From assembly GCA_022494885.1 (NCBI GenBank), contig JAGVSM010000182.1, positions 36,503 through 100,502 on the forward strand: a stretch of 64,000 nucleotides of DNA, in the 5' to 3' direction. Made by a program: the position numbers and the translations under genes. This DNA comes from Micrasema longulum (taxonomy: Eukaryota; Arthropoda; Insecta; Trichoptera; Brachycentridae). The notes under the pieces are model-generated. The model saw nothing but the letters and a program-made list of their open reading frames with translations. It searched no databases and had not been told where the DNA came from. Within the stretch, counting starts at the first letter, position 1, and each line of letters starts with the position of its first letter. Below are positions 21,131 through 32,049 of the stretch, one piece after another.

Positions 21131-21529
21131 AGTAATTAGTTTTGTCACTTGGATATTTTGTTCGGAAAAAAAAGTAGCCTGTATCGATTACCGGTCCCCC
21201 AACAATTGCTGTTCAAATATAAATTCATTTTTCCACTAAGAATGCATTTTTCCGCTAAGCGTTTTTGTATCCCGTGGGAGTGATATTTTTGGGATAAAAA
21301 ATAGCTTATGACATTTGTCAGCTCTCCGGCTATCCCTACGCAAAATATCGCGTTGACCAATCGCTGCATTAGTATAGTTATTTACTATTTTTTTCTTGTT
21401 AATTATTATAGCTTACCAAGTACACAGCCTAAAATATCATATTTAGTTCATGTATATAATAAAGTGCATATTATATAGAATTCAACTGAATTTTAAATTA
21501 ATAAATCTACTCCCGGAAGTGTGAGCTGA

Positions 21530-21790
21530 TACTGTTTGTACCAAAGAGCTACTCAGAACTGCTAAAATGAAGATCTAAAGGTCCATTACTGGAAAAACGC
21601 TCCGAGACTGAATCCTTAATAATAACATTAGAGACACGTGTGAAACGATGGAGCAGATCTAGATGAAGATACTGCAGGGACTTTGTAGACAGAATAAGCA
21701 GCGACAGACATGTGTACACTGTAGTCAATGAAATCCCATCTGGACAACGTCTGCCTGGAAGATCACCCAATAGATGAAGGAACAGTTGAA
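21530..21790 (+). pseudogene. Non-LTR retrotransposon C-terminal fragment
   Basis: Frames of the plus strand give ITGKTLRD, ILNNNIRDTCET, then DFVDRISSDRHVY and EIPSGQRLPGRSPNR. These follow the order seen in RTE/Jockey-type C-termini (...H..RM..dRi...........G.R.pGRP..RW). Stops and frameshifts occur. No recognisable 3' tail follows. Confidence 0.4.
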
Positions 21791-21799
21791 CCTCATGGT

Positions 21800-22860
21800 C
21801 TCAAAAAAACAACTACTTTTCTTTAACACGGATCTTAGTATCTCTTACAAGATGAAAAAGAAAAATCTACACCCGATTTTCATTTCTGGTGATTTTTCTC
21901 ATAAAAATTTCATATTCATTTTATATTTTTAACTGCTGCATTATGTAAAGATCAAATATGCAAAAACAAGTATAAATACTATATTAAAAACATATTGCAA
22001 TACAACACATGTGTAAGTAAATCCCAGCGCGACGTAGAAATATTTTAAAATTCGTAAAATATACTCGGAATCCTTTCTTCTGCGGGGTAAAATACGAATG
22101 TTATACACGGCTTTTCCTAAAGTTTTCGCATTAACCCAACAAAGGCTGTTCACGCACAAATAAATTTTAAAGGTTTAATTCACAGCTGTTTTATTTTCGC
22201 TTTAAATAAATTCCTTTTTGACCAAAAAATGTAATAAGGGAAAAATGTGTATAGTATCGTGAATACATTAGTTTTTGAGAATACATTTTACATGAAAAGT
22301 TATCAAACATACTCGTAGAGTGGTTATGTGAAAATTGTGTAGCTACTAATTTATTGATTTTTCGAAGCATTAATATTGTACATAAATATATATGATTTTT
22401 ATGATAAAAATGTTTCATTTTTATAACAATACTTTTTACTTTTTTGGGGTTCGAACTGTCAGTAGGGTCGCAGTAAGTTACATCTTGCTGGAGGATGTGA
22501 TTCTATAAAATGCTGCAAACGCCCAGTTGCATTCCATCGGCAACACTGTCTTTCCTCTTCAAAATTTTAAACAATTTTATCGATAGTCCATATCTCTTGG
22601 AGCGTATTTCAATCAATTGTCCCGTAAAGTGAACACGACAAGTCAATTCTTTTAATAATTCATTGCCCAAAAAAAGATATGTATAAAACTCGTTTATTTA
22701 TTGTAGCTGCTCCAAATTTAATTTACTTTGTCCCCATTTAGATATTTTTAATACAAAATTTTGTGACTTCAAAAAAAGCTTTTTGAAACACAGTAAAATA
22801 AATCATTTGTCAGTGTGTAATAAGTTTATGTTCCTTTAATTATGTTTATTTTATTATAAT
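21800..22860. other. Stretch without recognisable genes
   Basis: An isolated B-box-like GGGGTTCGAACTG sits at about 22446 but no A box is at the right distance, so I call no tRNA or SINE. Otherwise the stretch is AT-rich. Confidence 0.3.
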
Positions 22861-23119
22861 ATCAAAATTTTGAATTGGTCAACTATATTATGAAAATTCC
22901 TCTCCTTCACTCCTCCACTCTATTTCCCACCCCTAACCTTCTTAAGAGCTCTTTTTTTTCTCATGTCTTTTATAATATATTATTTTTCTCTTTACTGTGT
23001 AACGTGTTCTCTCATTATATTTGTGAAAAACTTTAATTGGATGTATGTACTATTTTTTATATTTTGTATTCTTCTTATATAACAACTGTTGTATTTTCTT
23101 AATAAATAAAAATAAAAAA

Positions 23120-23465
23120 AACACGACTGACTAGTCCAACTTGTTAGCGTCCATGTAGCAAACCCTGGGTGATGGGATCACACTCATAACTGTGTGATCA
23201 CAGCAGATAACAAGAGAATGAAAGGTGAGTTTTTGGCGCCTCAAAACCAAAACCAACCAGCTAAGGGAAGGTAACCCCGACAGAAAAATCCACCAGAGAA
23301 GGCAACGGGAAACCACTCTGGTCGTTTTTTCCCAGGAATCGCTACGGCGAGTACATCAATAAGCAGTCGTCCTGGCTGCGAAATATAAAAGTAGCGCAGG
23401 ACAAATACATATGCTTTCGCTGTAGAGATCGCCAACGTCGGGGGGACCCGGCAAGGCACTAGAAG
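23120..23465 (+). repeat. GC-rich unclassified repeat-like segment
   Basis: It follows a T-rich LINE-like tail ending AATAAATAAAAATAAAA at 23100-23117. Motifs such as AGAGAAGGCAACGGGAAACC, CACTCTGG and GACCCGGCAAGGCACTAGAA look like the 3' region of an arthropod non-LTR or SINE family known to me only by appearance. Only one copy is seen in the window. Confidence 0.35.
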
Positions 23466-23614
23466 AAAATTAATTTTAGACTGTGCCTGGTCTTTTTTTG
23501 TCTTTTCGAGTGGAATAATAAAACAGTTCTGTGTGTGAAAAAGAATCAGAATCGACTAGATGGCTGCTCACGGGTAAAAATCTTGAAAAAGAAAATTGAG
23601 TGGAGAAATGTCCG

Positions 23615-23790
23615 CTTCGTCGTGTAGTAGTTGGCGCATTTCCCTACCATGATTATATTCCGGGGTTCGATTTTCGGTAAAGTTGACATAAAATATTTGT
23701 TATGTAGGTGGTTTCCCACTCAAGTATTGTATTGTCCCTGGACTGACACCTGAAACGTAAGACTGATCACCTTACTTTCCTGTAACTGAT
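23615..23790 (+). repeat. SINE family B, diverged copy
   Basis: It has a degenerate tRNA-like head (CGTGTAGTAGTTGGCGCATT, B box GGGGTTCGATTTTC). The body is GTTGACATAAAATATTTGTT, GTATTGTCCCTGGACTGACA and CGTAAGACTGATCACCTTAC. The body is well kept and the A box is altered. Confidence 0.65.
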
Positions 23791-24516
23791 TATCGAGATT
23801 GGCGGAATTTGATTGATGATGGCGATTTAGAGTGAGCCACAAAATTTAAGTGCATTTATTTTTTATGTCAGTTCTACGCGACTTTTAAGAGATTTAGATT
23901 TTAAATCCCCAAAAAGGTCTCACTTACTCAAAACATTGCCAGTTCAAGGAACATTGTGGCGTTGGATTATTTTAGATCAGTATAATGAATAAGATGGATA
24001 TGTTCTCATCATTACTATGGCCGCATCATCTGCATGGCATGTGATGTTAATGACCTTATCTCCCTTAGTAGATTCACAACTTTTTTATTCTTAAAGGAGT
24101 TTTTTTATATATATTTATTCTGCTTGTGTAGGAAAAGATTTTTGGCAATATATTGTTGTGCTATATTTATGTAGTTATAAAGGTGCTAAACTTGCTTTGT
24201 TTCTTTGTTGTTCTCAATATGTGTTATTTTCTAGATGTTAATATTATTTATATCTCGAATTGAGTTGTTGTAACTCCTGGGAATGTAGTTCAACGTATTT
24301 TACTTGTAAAATACTTTGTGTTATATGATTTATGAATAAAATAAAAAATAAAAAAATATCTTTAAAATTTATTAAACTCGTAATCATAATACTCACTTTA
24401 CTTATAATTATAATTGTGATCGCTGAAATTACTAATAAATATGCGATAAAAATTTAATTACATTAAACTTTATATTTTCTTTATATATTGTTTTTATATA
24501 TTATCAATAATTAAGG

Positions 24517-25110
24517 ATTAAGATTTAATTATCAATAAAACTTTTTGGTTCAGTTTTACTTTATTTAATTTTGATCATTAGATATTTTAATATTTGTGAG
24601 TTCGAGCCTCCGATATCATAATTGTTATTTTATTTATCTGCAAGAAAAATAATATTATCCAAATAGTACAAAAATATAATATTAATGTATGTTTCTTAAA
24701 AATATGTTATCTTCCCTATCACAAAATCAAAGTATTGTGCTAACTAAACTCTACTAAAAAGTGTATTTCTCACTCTGTTACTTTTTCCATGTGTTCTTTT
24801 CTTACCCTTTAAATAATAAGAATTATAAAAAATACTAGGACTTAATCCTAATTTCGGTCTAAAACTTTCCGAAAAATGAACAGTTTTTTGCAAATCCAGA
24901 TATTTATGTTGTCTGTCTCTTAATAAAATACTTATGTGATCTTTTTATACCCAAACCTTGTAACAAATATTATTAAAGTTCAAAATGTTGTAAACAATTT
25001 ACCAGTCCAGAAGATGCCTTCTTAAGCGAAAGCGCTCGTTGGTCAAAAAGTTAATAAAGTGAACTAAACCAAGAAGTTTTATTGATAATATTATTTATAA
25101 TTATATTTTC
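24517..25110. mobile_element. Penelope-derived composite with inverted ends (P-A)
   Basis: The left end (24517-24580, minus: GGTTCAGTTTTACTTTATTT) is the inverted counterpart of the right end (25042-25110, plus: AAAGTGAACTAAACCAAGAA, GTTTTATTGATAATATT). The right end carries a hammerhead-like motif at 25001-25043. The interior (ACCCTTTAAATAATAAG, TTAATCCTAATTTCGGTC, AATGAACAGTTTTTTGC) matches the interior of 29938-30283 on the other strand. No protein is encoded. I infer a non-autonomous or heavily deleted Penelope-like element. Confidence 0.55.
25001..25043 (+). ncRNA. Hammerhead-like motif in P-A
   Basis: ACCAGTC, core CAGAAGA (consensus CTGAAGA with one change), stem II GCCTT/AAGC, then GAAA, GCGC, UC and GTTGGT. 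Stem I pairs ACCAG with TTGGT plus a C-G pair if one U is bulged. Its partner at 30005-30048 shows the same layout. Confidence 0.45.
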
Positions 25111-25304
25111 TATTTAATCCCTATTTTCCTCAGATTTAATAAAGGATTTAACAAGATTCAACCAAGAGTATTATTTCATGTAGTATATTTTTTAATTTGA
25201 TGTATGTGTATGTATATTGTAATATGTGTTTATGTTAAAAAAAATAATTAATTGAGTATATATAGGTCTAATTGTTTTTTACTTTGACTGAAATTGTTGA
25301 AGAT

Positions 25305-25490
25305 TTGTGTTTAACCACTTTCTTTTTTCTACCGACCGGTTTCAAAGCTACACAAGCTTGTTTATCAAAATAATATTTTGATTTCTCTGTAAAAATAAAA
25401 TAGGATAGAATAGTTAAGTATATCTTGATAAAAAATCTTGTGTAGCTTTAAAACCGGACTGTAGAAAAAAAAGTGTTTAATTACAAAGTT
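25305..25490. mobile_element. Two inverted Penelope-type ends facing each other (P-B)
   Basis: On the minus strand, 25329-25369 reads TTGATAA, stem II CAAGCT/AGCTTT, GAAA, CCGG, UC, GGTAG. On the plus strand, 25434-25464 reads TTGATAA, CTTGTGTAGC, AAAACCGG, ACTGTAG. The two are related and inverted, about 65 bp apart, and both continue outward into an AGTG(G/T)TTAA-type end. The cores are altered from CTGATGA, so both are probably dead hammerhead folds. Confidence 0.5.
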
Positions 25491-25499
25491 GTTTTATAT

Positions 25500-26160
25500 T
25501 TATTTTATTACAATGAATAACTACAAGGTTTGTGCCCCAAATATAACGTTTATATTTATTTTTAATTAAAATTCATTGTGTTCAGGTAAGTCTCCACCAA
25601 CAAGCCATAATTGTACTTACTATTTAAATTTATTTTTATTTATTATTATCTTATATCATCTGTACTCGTATGTTTCAATAAATAAAATAAAATTAATTAA
25701 GTACTTAAAAAACGAAAATTTGTTTAAAAAACCTTTTTACTGGGACTGCAATTTAATGTTCCATTCGTAAAGCGCAAACATTGTACAACGTTTAAGTTAC
25801 AATTTTCAGTAAACTGAAAGTATGAAACCTTGTTTGGGTTGTCAGAATAACGTGATGGCTTCCTCCTTTGGACAAAAGTTTCATCTTCCTTCGGACATTT
25901 AGTCCTTTACAACGTTTTTGCATTAGATAAGAGCATCCTGTTACGGATTGCCTTTTAAAATGATCCTGGTGAAATTATTCATGACTTGTAATATTCATAC
26001 AGATTTTTTTCAAAGGTAGTTAAACTTAATATGTAAGTATTATTATATCGTAATTATTTGTTCCTTAAAATATTTTTTATTATTGTCACAGCAAAAAAGA
26101 AATAAATTAATGTGAATGAGAATTCCAATAACGCACCTAAAATTCGTTATATAAACAGAT
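25500..26160. other. Stretch without recognisable genes
   Basis: A 64-codon frame at 25576-25770 is low complexity. I see nothing I can support. Confidence 0.3.
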
Positions 26161-26169
26161 TCCAGGACG

Positions 26170-26430
26170 AGTGCTTTGACTCGATGGTTGCTCTCGGGTA
26201 AAAATCCTGAGAAGAGAAACAATGAAAAGACCCGTGTTCGATTTTTGAGATTATGGACTTTAAATATTAATTTAGGGGTTTATTTTACACAGCAATATTG
26301 AATATCTCCTAAATTATCACAGCGCAAGACTGATCAAGTAAATAAAATGATCTTGATACGCTGCAATTGTAGTGCTAATGTGCCATATGCACCACTGCGG
26401 ATCGGTAAATTATGATGATAATAATGTATT
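26170..26430 (+). repeat. SINE family B-like, diverged
   Basis: It has a B-box-like GTGTTCGATTTTTG and the body end GCGCAAGACTGATC, GATACGCTGCAATTG and ATGATGATAATAATG tail. The upstream part (GATGGTTGCTCTCGGGTAAA, AATCCTGAGAAG) also occurs near 23565-23590. Confidence 0.45.
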
Positions 26431-26559
26431 AGTTGACTAGTTATTTATTTTAAAAATAATATGGTTGTTCAATGATCTCCCGCATGGAAGATTTTCAATT
26501 GAAAAAAAGGATAAATACTTTATAGAGACTATTAAAATGTAATAAATAAACAACAACCA

Positions 26560-26870
26560 CACTATCATATTGAAAAAGCAAAGACAAACACAGGACAGTC
26601 AAAAATACTACATAATGGACTTAAACACTACAACGACCTACCTTACTACTTGAAAACTTTTACTGGAGTCAAATTTAAAATCAATCTGAAAAAGCACATG
26701 TTGACTTAACTAACTAGACTAGACGAGACATAAAATGACTAGACAATATTAAATTTCTAATGTAACCCTAACGGGTTTTTTAAAATTGTAAATAATTTAT
26801 TTTTTAAATGTACATAATTTTATGTAAGTGTGTAAAATAAACTAATAAAATTTTAATCCATCGAAAAGTC
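26560..26870 (+). pseudogene. Non-LTR retrotransposon C-terminus and 3' UTR
   Basis: Plus strand reads GLKHYNDLPYYLKTFTGVKF, KINLKKHMLT, stop at about 26707. This is the typical last block of CR1/Jockey-like proteins (yN.LP..ik....FK..Lk..L). A 160-bp AT-rich 3' UTR follows with a CCCTAACGGGTT hairpin. It is 5'-truncated to about 50 codons. Confidence 0.55.
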
Positions 26871-26884
26871 TTTAGTCTTAGTGG

Positions 26885-27640
26885 GCCTTACTTATTTTAT
26901 TTATTTATTCAATTTTACATATGCCTAAGGGGAATTTATAAAAATAATACAGTTAAGTAGAAACATAAAGTAACAATTTTACAAATAAACAATACGTTTT
27001 TTTTTACGTGTAGAAACAGAAAAAAACATTATGCAATTCAAAATCGAAAGTGAAAAAAGAGAAAAAAGAAAAAAATATGGATATAAGAAAAATGTTACAA
27101 GTAAAAAGCAAATTGTAAATAACTTGTCAAAAATAAAATAAATAAAATTAGATGAACAAAAAAATATTAAAAATAAATAATAAAAGTTTTTTTACAGTAA
27201 GTATATAGAATTATAATGTAAAACATATGGTACACATATTTAAAATATTTGAAAAATTAATTTCAGAAAGAGATAAAGTAACAACAATTCACATTTTTTA
27301 TTTGTATTATTATTATTATCAGAGAAGGAAATGCACTAAAAAGAAGAAAAAAAACGATTTTACTAATAAGGTTTAAACAATGCATTTAAGAACGTTTTAA
27401 AATGAATAATTGTCGTATTAAAAATGTCTACATCACAAGTAAATTTGTCGGCTAAGGAATGAAAACGCGGAATTGGATAGTGTCGTGCAAAGTTAGTACC
27501 TACGTATGTAGTTGCAAACAACTCAGTGCTTCTAGTAACTCGATTCGATTTAAACTTATAAACTTGGTATAATGTTTCGCCGAGGTATATTGGTAAAATA
27601 AATATGGTATTCCCATCCATATTCTATCACCGTACCTAGG
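26885..27640 (-). pseudogene. Non-LTR retrotransposon C-terminus with long 3' UTR
   Basis: Minus-strand frame 27363-27620 reads YKFKSNRVTRSTELFATTYV, GTNFARHYPIPRFHSLADKF, CDVDIFNTTIIHFKTFLNAL. This fits the end of Jockey/CR1-type RT proteins, in which a Arg-Ser/Thr..L, then a ..tn....spi.R...l segment and DiF....hFk..l follow the RT domain. The 3' UTR runs down to an AATAAATAAATAA-type tail at 26885-26905 (plus-strand TTATTTATTTATTC). It is 5'-truncated near 27640 and the frame is open for about 85 codons. Confidence 0.6.
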
Positions 27641-27649
27641 CGTAACTTT

Positions 27650-28470
27650 ATGCCAAGTTTACGGAGTAAAGCCCAGCCCAGTCCAAATTGTTCTGTAGCA
27701 CAGCTATTTGTATTATTTGTTTCTAATAATGAAAGATAAATTTACTATTTATGCATAGTTGGAAAAGTTTTTTCCTATTTTCCCATTTGAAATATATTTT
27801 TTTTCAAAGTCTGAAATACTGACTTCGAAAACATTTTTTTACAGAACCTTTTACAACAAATACCCGTTAAGTAATAACCAATATTTCTCATTTTTTCAAT
27901 ACAAAATCAATGAACGTTTGAAATTGTTATTTCCTTAATAAAATTCGCTCCCGTTGGATATTTGGTTTCATCTTCCTTTTACACAAAGGTCTTATAATAT
28001 AATATGCGCAGTAAATTGTCTCATTCTTTCTGTTTTATGATTCCAATTTCAAAAATAATGATAGAGCCTATTGCTTTTTAGCTCCTGAAATAGGCCCTTG
28101 TTGAGATCAAAGAAGATCCAATTGCTTACCTACCTTTAAAAAATGAGTATGACCTTTATTTTTTTTTAATAAATCATTTTAGTATTTGGTACTTGTATTT
28201 GAAGGAAATTACAATTCTCAATCTATGACTGGTTTATTTATTGGAATATCCCTTTATTTATACCTTAAAAATTTCAATATTACTGTTTGTTGTATAGAAA
28301 TCACTATGACAAGAAACATCAAGTACCAACTCTGAATAATTTCACTGGCATTCAACAAGAAGCTACACATATTTGATTTAAACAAAATACGAGTACAATA
28401 CATTTCCAAACAAATAAAATATGTTTCCACTAAATCCAAGTAAATTGGTGTATTATTAATTACCAAATGT
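27650..28470. other. AT-rich stretch without recognisable genes
   Basis: Nothing beyond chance open frames is visible on either strand. Confidence 0.3.
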
Positions 28471-28474
28471 TATT

Positions 28475-28618
28475 AAATATTTGTAAATAACCACTTGCCG
28501 ACTTTTCTATGTCTACCGGTTTTAAGACGTACCCGTCTTTTCGCCAGGACGCCAATTAAACCAAAATGCAAAACCCACTATAAACCTTCTCCGTGGTTGT
28601 TGCACAAAAATATATATA
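28475..28618 (-). mobile_element. Penelope-like pseudo-LTR, inverted copy (left of RNase H relic)
   Basis: It is the reverse complement of 29303-29445. Bases 28507-28553 hold a hammerhead-like fold read on the minus strand: GGCGTC, core CTGGCGA (one change), stem II AAGAC/GTCTT-type around GGGTAC, AAAA, CCGG, UA, GACAT. Stem II is intact; stem I has one mismatch. Confidence 0.65.
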
Positions 28619-28624
28619 GTGACG

Positions 28625-29265
28625 GGTCCCCGTGAATAGTTCTCGCCCTCTAAGCCCAGATCTATAAAGAGCTTGGCTAATGTGTGGAAGGCGAGTGTTT
28701 TTATGTTGTTAAATCTACTCCTGCAAGACAAGATCCGTTAGTATTGGGTTATTAGGCAGGGAGCGAGCTCTTCAACAACCTCAGGTTTAACCAGTTGTCC
28801 CCAGAGGATGAGGCTCCTTTTATAATGCAAAGCATTGCAGTAACATATAATGTGTATAGGTGTTTCATGTGTGTTCATCTGCGCTGCAGAACCTACGTCT
28901 AGAAGTTTTGGAAAGGTTTATTCTAGCAAGGTGTTTGTTCACTCTATAAAGGCTCTAGTGATAACCCTTATTTGATTTCGGCTGAGAGGACTCTTTTATC
29001 AGATCCTTTGCATGATACTTTTTGCACGAAGCATTCGCTCTGTTTTCTGGCCCATGACCAAAACTCGTTACGAGGAACCCATTTGGGCATCCCAGAGTAG
29101 GGCTCAGGGCCAATTGGAGCTGTCTCAGCTTCCAGTCTTGCCAATTCATCAGCTGCCTCGTTACCGTCGATGTTTGAATGTCCAGGTACCCAAATTAATG
29201 TCACACTGTTACACTCACCGACACAATTAAGCGCCCGTAGGCATTCCAAGGTTAATTTAGAATTG
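28625..29265 (-). pseudogene. Non-LTR retrotransposon RNase H domain and C-terminal Cys/His tail
   Basis: Minus frame 28968-29249 contains VTLIWVPGHSNIDGNEAADE, LARLEAE, the C-terminal signature of RNase HI in I/Loa/Jockey-type LINEs (WVPGH...GNE.AD.LA, including the catalytic D). Downstream, after frame breaks, the minus strand reads ETPIHIICYCNALHYKRSLI, matching the usual Cys-rich block that follows RNase H in such elements (C..C....TH.lc.C.al...R). The reverse transcriptase is absent. The fragment is bracketed by inverted Penelope ends at 28475-28618 and 29303-29445. Confidence 0.75.
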
Positions 29266-29302
29266 ATCTAAGGGTTGCTTATTAAAATGCATGTCGTATT
29301 GG

Positions 29303-29445
29303 TTTTATATGTTTATGCAACAACTATAGTGAAGGTGAATTTTCCATGTTGGTTTAATTGGTGTCCAGACGAAGAGCCGGGTACGTCTCGAAACCGATAG
29401 ACATAGATAAATTGGTGAGTGGTTAAATACAAATATTGAATGTCA
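29303..29445 (+). mobile_element. Penelope-like pseudo-LTR with best hammerhead-like fold
   Basis: Bases 29361-29404 read stem I GTGTC, core CAGACGA (consensus CTGACGA, one change), stem II AGAG..GTCTC with one mismatch, GAAA, CCGA, UA, GACAT. GACAT pairs fully with GTGTC (one G-U). The pseudo-LTR ends GTGAGTGGTTAAATACAAAT, as in the two other copies. Confidence 0.65.
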
Positions 29446-29937
29446 TTTAGTAAAATGTTAGACTACAAAATAAAAGCTTCGAATATTAATAATATTATTA
29501 ACTAACTATGGCTTGAATGCACAATGTTCAGATTATGACTCGTTACAAGTTCTAGACTTTTTTGAGTTTAGTCTTTCTAGATTTACACAGTCACTAAGAT
29601 AGACCAGAGCTTGTCATGAGGTGGTAATTATTTTTAATTTTTTTGTCCTAGCTTTAATTTTCTTTAGTTGTATTTCATTTCAATTGTACCTGTTTGTATT
29701 ATCAGGAAATGTATTTGCCATTACTGAATGAACTGAATAACTCCGTAAATAAATAATTACATTTACAAACAAAAAAACATGTTACTACTGATAACTCTGC
29801 CGTTTTTTTTATTTCAAATAAAATTCAGATAGATGAATTTTTGGAATTGTTTTTTTCCATACATCTTTTACCAAAATTATACCTAGGCTAGATTTCTGTA
29901 CTATTTTTTTGTCTTTCTGATTCTTTACTATCAATAA

Positions 29938-30283
29938 TTATTATAAAATTATAAATAAACTTATTAACGAAATTTCTTGGTTCAGTTTTACTTTTTATTA
30001 TTTTGACCAACGAGCGCTTTCGCCTAAGTAGGCATCTTCAAGACTGGTGAATTGTTTACAACGTTTACAGTTTTTATACCATTCTTAACATATTTTGGGG
30101 ATAAGATCAAATAATTATTTTAACAGGGGACAGAAAACATAAATATTTACAACTAGTTTGCTGAACAGTTTGTTTTTGGGAGTTTTTGGACCGAAATTGG
30201 GATTAAGCTTTTATTATTTAAAGGGTGGCCAAACCAAGAAGTTTCATTGAAAAGTTTATTTATAATTTTATCATAATCATTAA
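29938..30283. mobile_element. Penelope-derived composite with inverted ends (P-D)
   Basis: The left end (minus) carries the hammerhead-like motif at 30005-30048 and the AATTTCTTGGTTCAGTTTTA end. The right end AAACCAAGAAGTTTCATTGA (plus) is the inverted counterpart and lacks the ribozyme part. The interior matches P-A (24780-24960) in reverse. No protein is encoded. Confidence 0.55.
30005..30048 (-). ncRNA. Hammerhead-like motif in P-D
   Basis: Minus strand: ACCAGTC, TTGAAGA (consensus CTGAAGA, one change), stem II GCCT/AGGC, GAAA, GCGC, UC, GTTGGTC. Stem II and the GAAA are intact here, so it is better preserved than the P-A copy. Confidence 0.5.
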
Positions 30284-30289
30284 CTATGG

Positions 30290-31510
30290 AGTTTTATCAA
30301 GAAATATCAACAAAAAACATCAATATATTATACTGTCGTTTACTTTTGTCTGTAATTCTATATTTCCCTAATCGCTTGCTCGTGACATTTAGCCTTAAGC
30401 CTAAATGCCACTTTCCCTTAATTTGTTTAGTCCTTAAATATTTGTTCGGAACTATTTTATTACACAAGCGAGTAATCACCCTTGTAAGACTTCTTTAGTT
30501 CCGTTGATACGCGATACTATTCCAATGGGGAATTAAGTATGTAGTACCTATGTACAGTCCAGGGGCGAACCGTGCAAAGAAGCGATTATACGCAGCTTAC
30601 TCTTATATTTGACTAGCTATAATAATGTTTTATTGTAACTTTATTTACAGAAAAACAAATAAATAAATTATATTTATTTTAAATTATTTCTACCATTTGT
30701 ATTTTTATCCTAATATAAATATAATTTTTAATATAGCGCGCATAGTGCCTGCGGTGAACCAAGAAACTAGCCGATTATTACGGCTTATTTTTTTTTATTA
30801 GTTAACTATATTTTGAATGCCTTACCCCCAGTGCGGGTATTTTCTCCTAAATTAAACTTGCAGATTACACAAATTATTTGAAGATTCTTGATTTGGAAAA
30901 CAGTATTTCAAACATTGTTTCTTAAGGACTATTTTTCTTTGAAATGGTACTTTTGACATAAGACCATAATTACTTTCATGCGTCATTTTGCAGGACATAT
31001 GGCGCTCGACGCGGCCGTTTTTAGCACTACCAATTTTTAGAACAATTCGGTCAGTTGACATTTCAATTGAATACCTAATATCGATTGAATTCATATTGCT
31101 ACTTTTTATTTATTTTTTAATGAGTTATATTTTAAAATAATTGATAATAAATCTAAATAATATAATATATCACGCAGTTACGTCGTTTGAGTTGGTTTCA
31201 TGAATGGTAGTTCTTGTATCACACAGAACCACAGAAAAATATCAACTTATAGTATATATTACTTACATTATTTTATGTACCTTCTATGTAGGTACAAATA
31301 TATGATATTTTTTTACAACTTACCTGTAAATAAAATCACCATTCGCCACTGGTACAGTCGTACACGCATGGTTACGTCGCGTAATATGTTCTTATTAAAT
31401 TAAATCATTTTTATTAATTATTTATTTGATGCATTGATTACTGGCATCTGAGGTTGGACAAATATTTTAATATTTTTCTCGATTTTTTTATTTTTTTTTT
31501 ATTTTTATTT
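30290..31510. other. AT-rich stretch without recognisable genes
   Basis: Several 60-80 codon frames on both strands (for example 30852-31094 minus) carry no motif I recognise. No repeat is shared with the rest of the window. Confidence 0.3.
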
Positions 31511-31582
31511 TTAAGCACTCTTTATACCACATATATGTAAATGGCAGAAATGCCACATATAAATAAATAAATAAATATTGAA
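31510..31582 (+). repeat. LINE 3' tail with GGCA/TGCC hairpin
   Basis: It reads CCACATATATGTAAATGGCA, GAAATGCCACATATAAATAA, ATAAATAAAT. It is the mirror of 50-110 and similar to 37930-37980. Confidence 0.55.
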
Positions 31583-31674
31583 CCTATTTTTACTAAGTTT
31601 TGGACTTGTTTTTGCATTGATTTCATTTTGGCATCAAAGGGTTAGATATCAGAAACATCACATCGCATCATTCC

Positions 31675-31935
31675 GACAGAGACATTATAACTGATGATTG
31701 AACTTTTAATTCAATGTAGATAGTTAGGTAAATATCTAACATGATTGAAATCTCAAATTGAAATTTGATTGAGAAATAAATACTGGAACTTTCCAGAAAA
31801 TAACTTTTCTGTCATACTCTTTGGGCCTGTTCTAGACATTTTATGAAAAAATCATTTCACAATCCCAGATAAAAAAGGTTTAATACTATTTTAATGCGTT
31901 AAAGCCACTTCAAAGTAATTTAATTTTATATTAAA
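31675..31935 (+). repeat. Dispersed repeat R3, copy 2
   Basis: This partner of 18470-18775 has the same order of motifs. It ends about 115 bp before RTE copy R3; 33155-33240 beyond the RTE copy resembles 19385-19475. The RTE-like element may thus sit inside an old copy of the larger repeat. Confidence 0.5.
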
Positions 31936-32049
31936 GTTGACACTGCGGCCGTCAGTGGTGCGCCGATATAATTCTAACAATACTTTCATTTATTTCTCAG
32001 TCCGGAAGAAAAATGTTTGCTTTACGAAACATGACAGAAATTTCTTGCT

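Noticed and set aside
23241..23459. Reverse frames in the GC-rich segment 23120-23465
   Set aside because: Overlapping frames in several phases with no domain; looks like a non-coding repeat.
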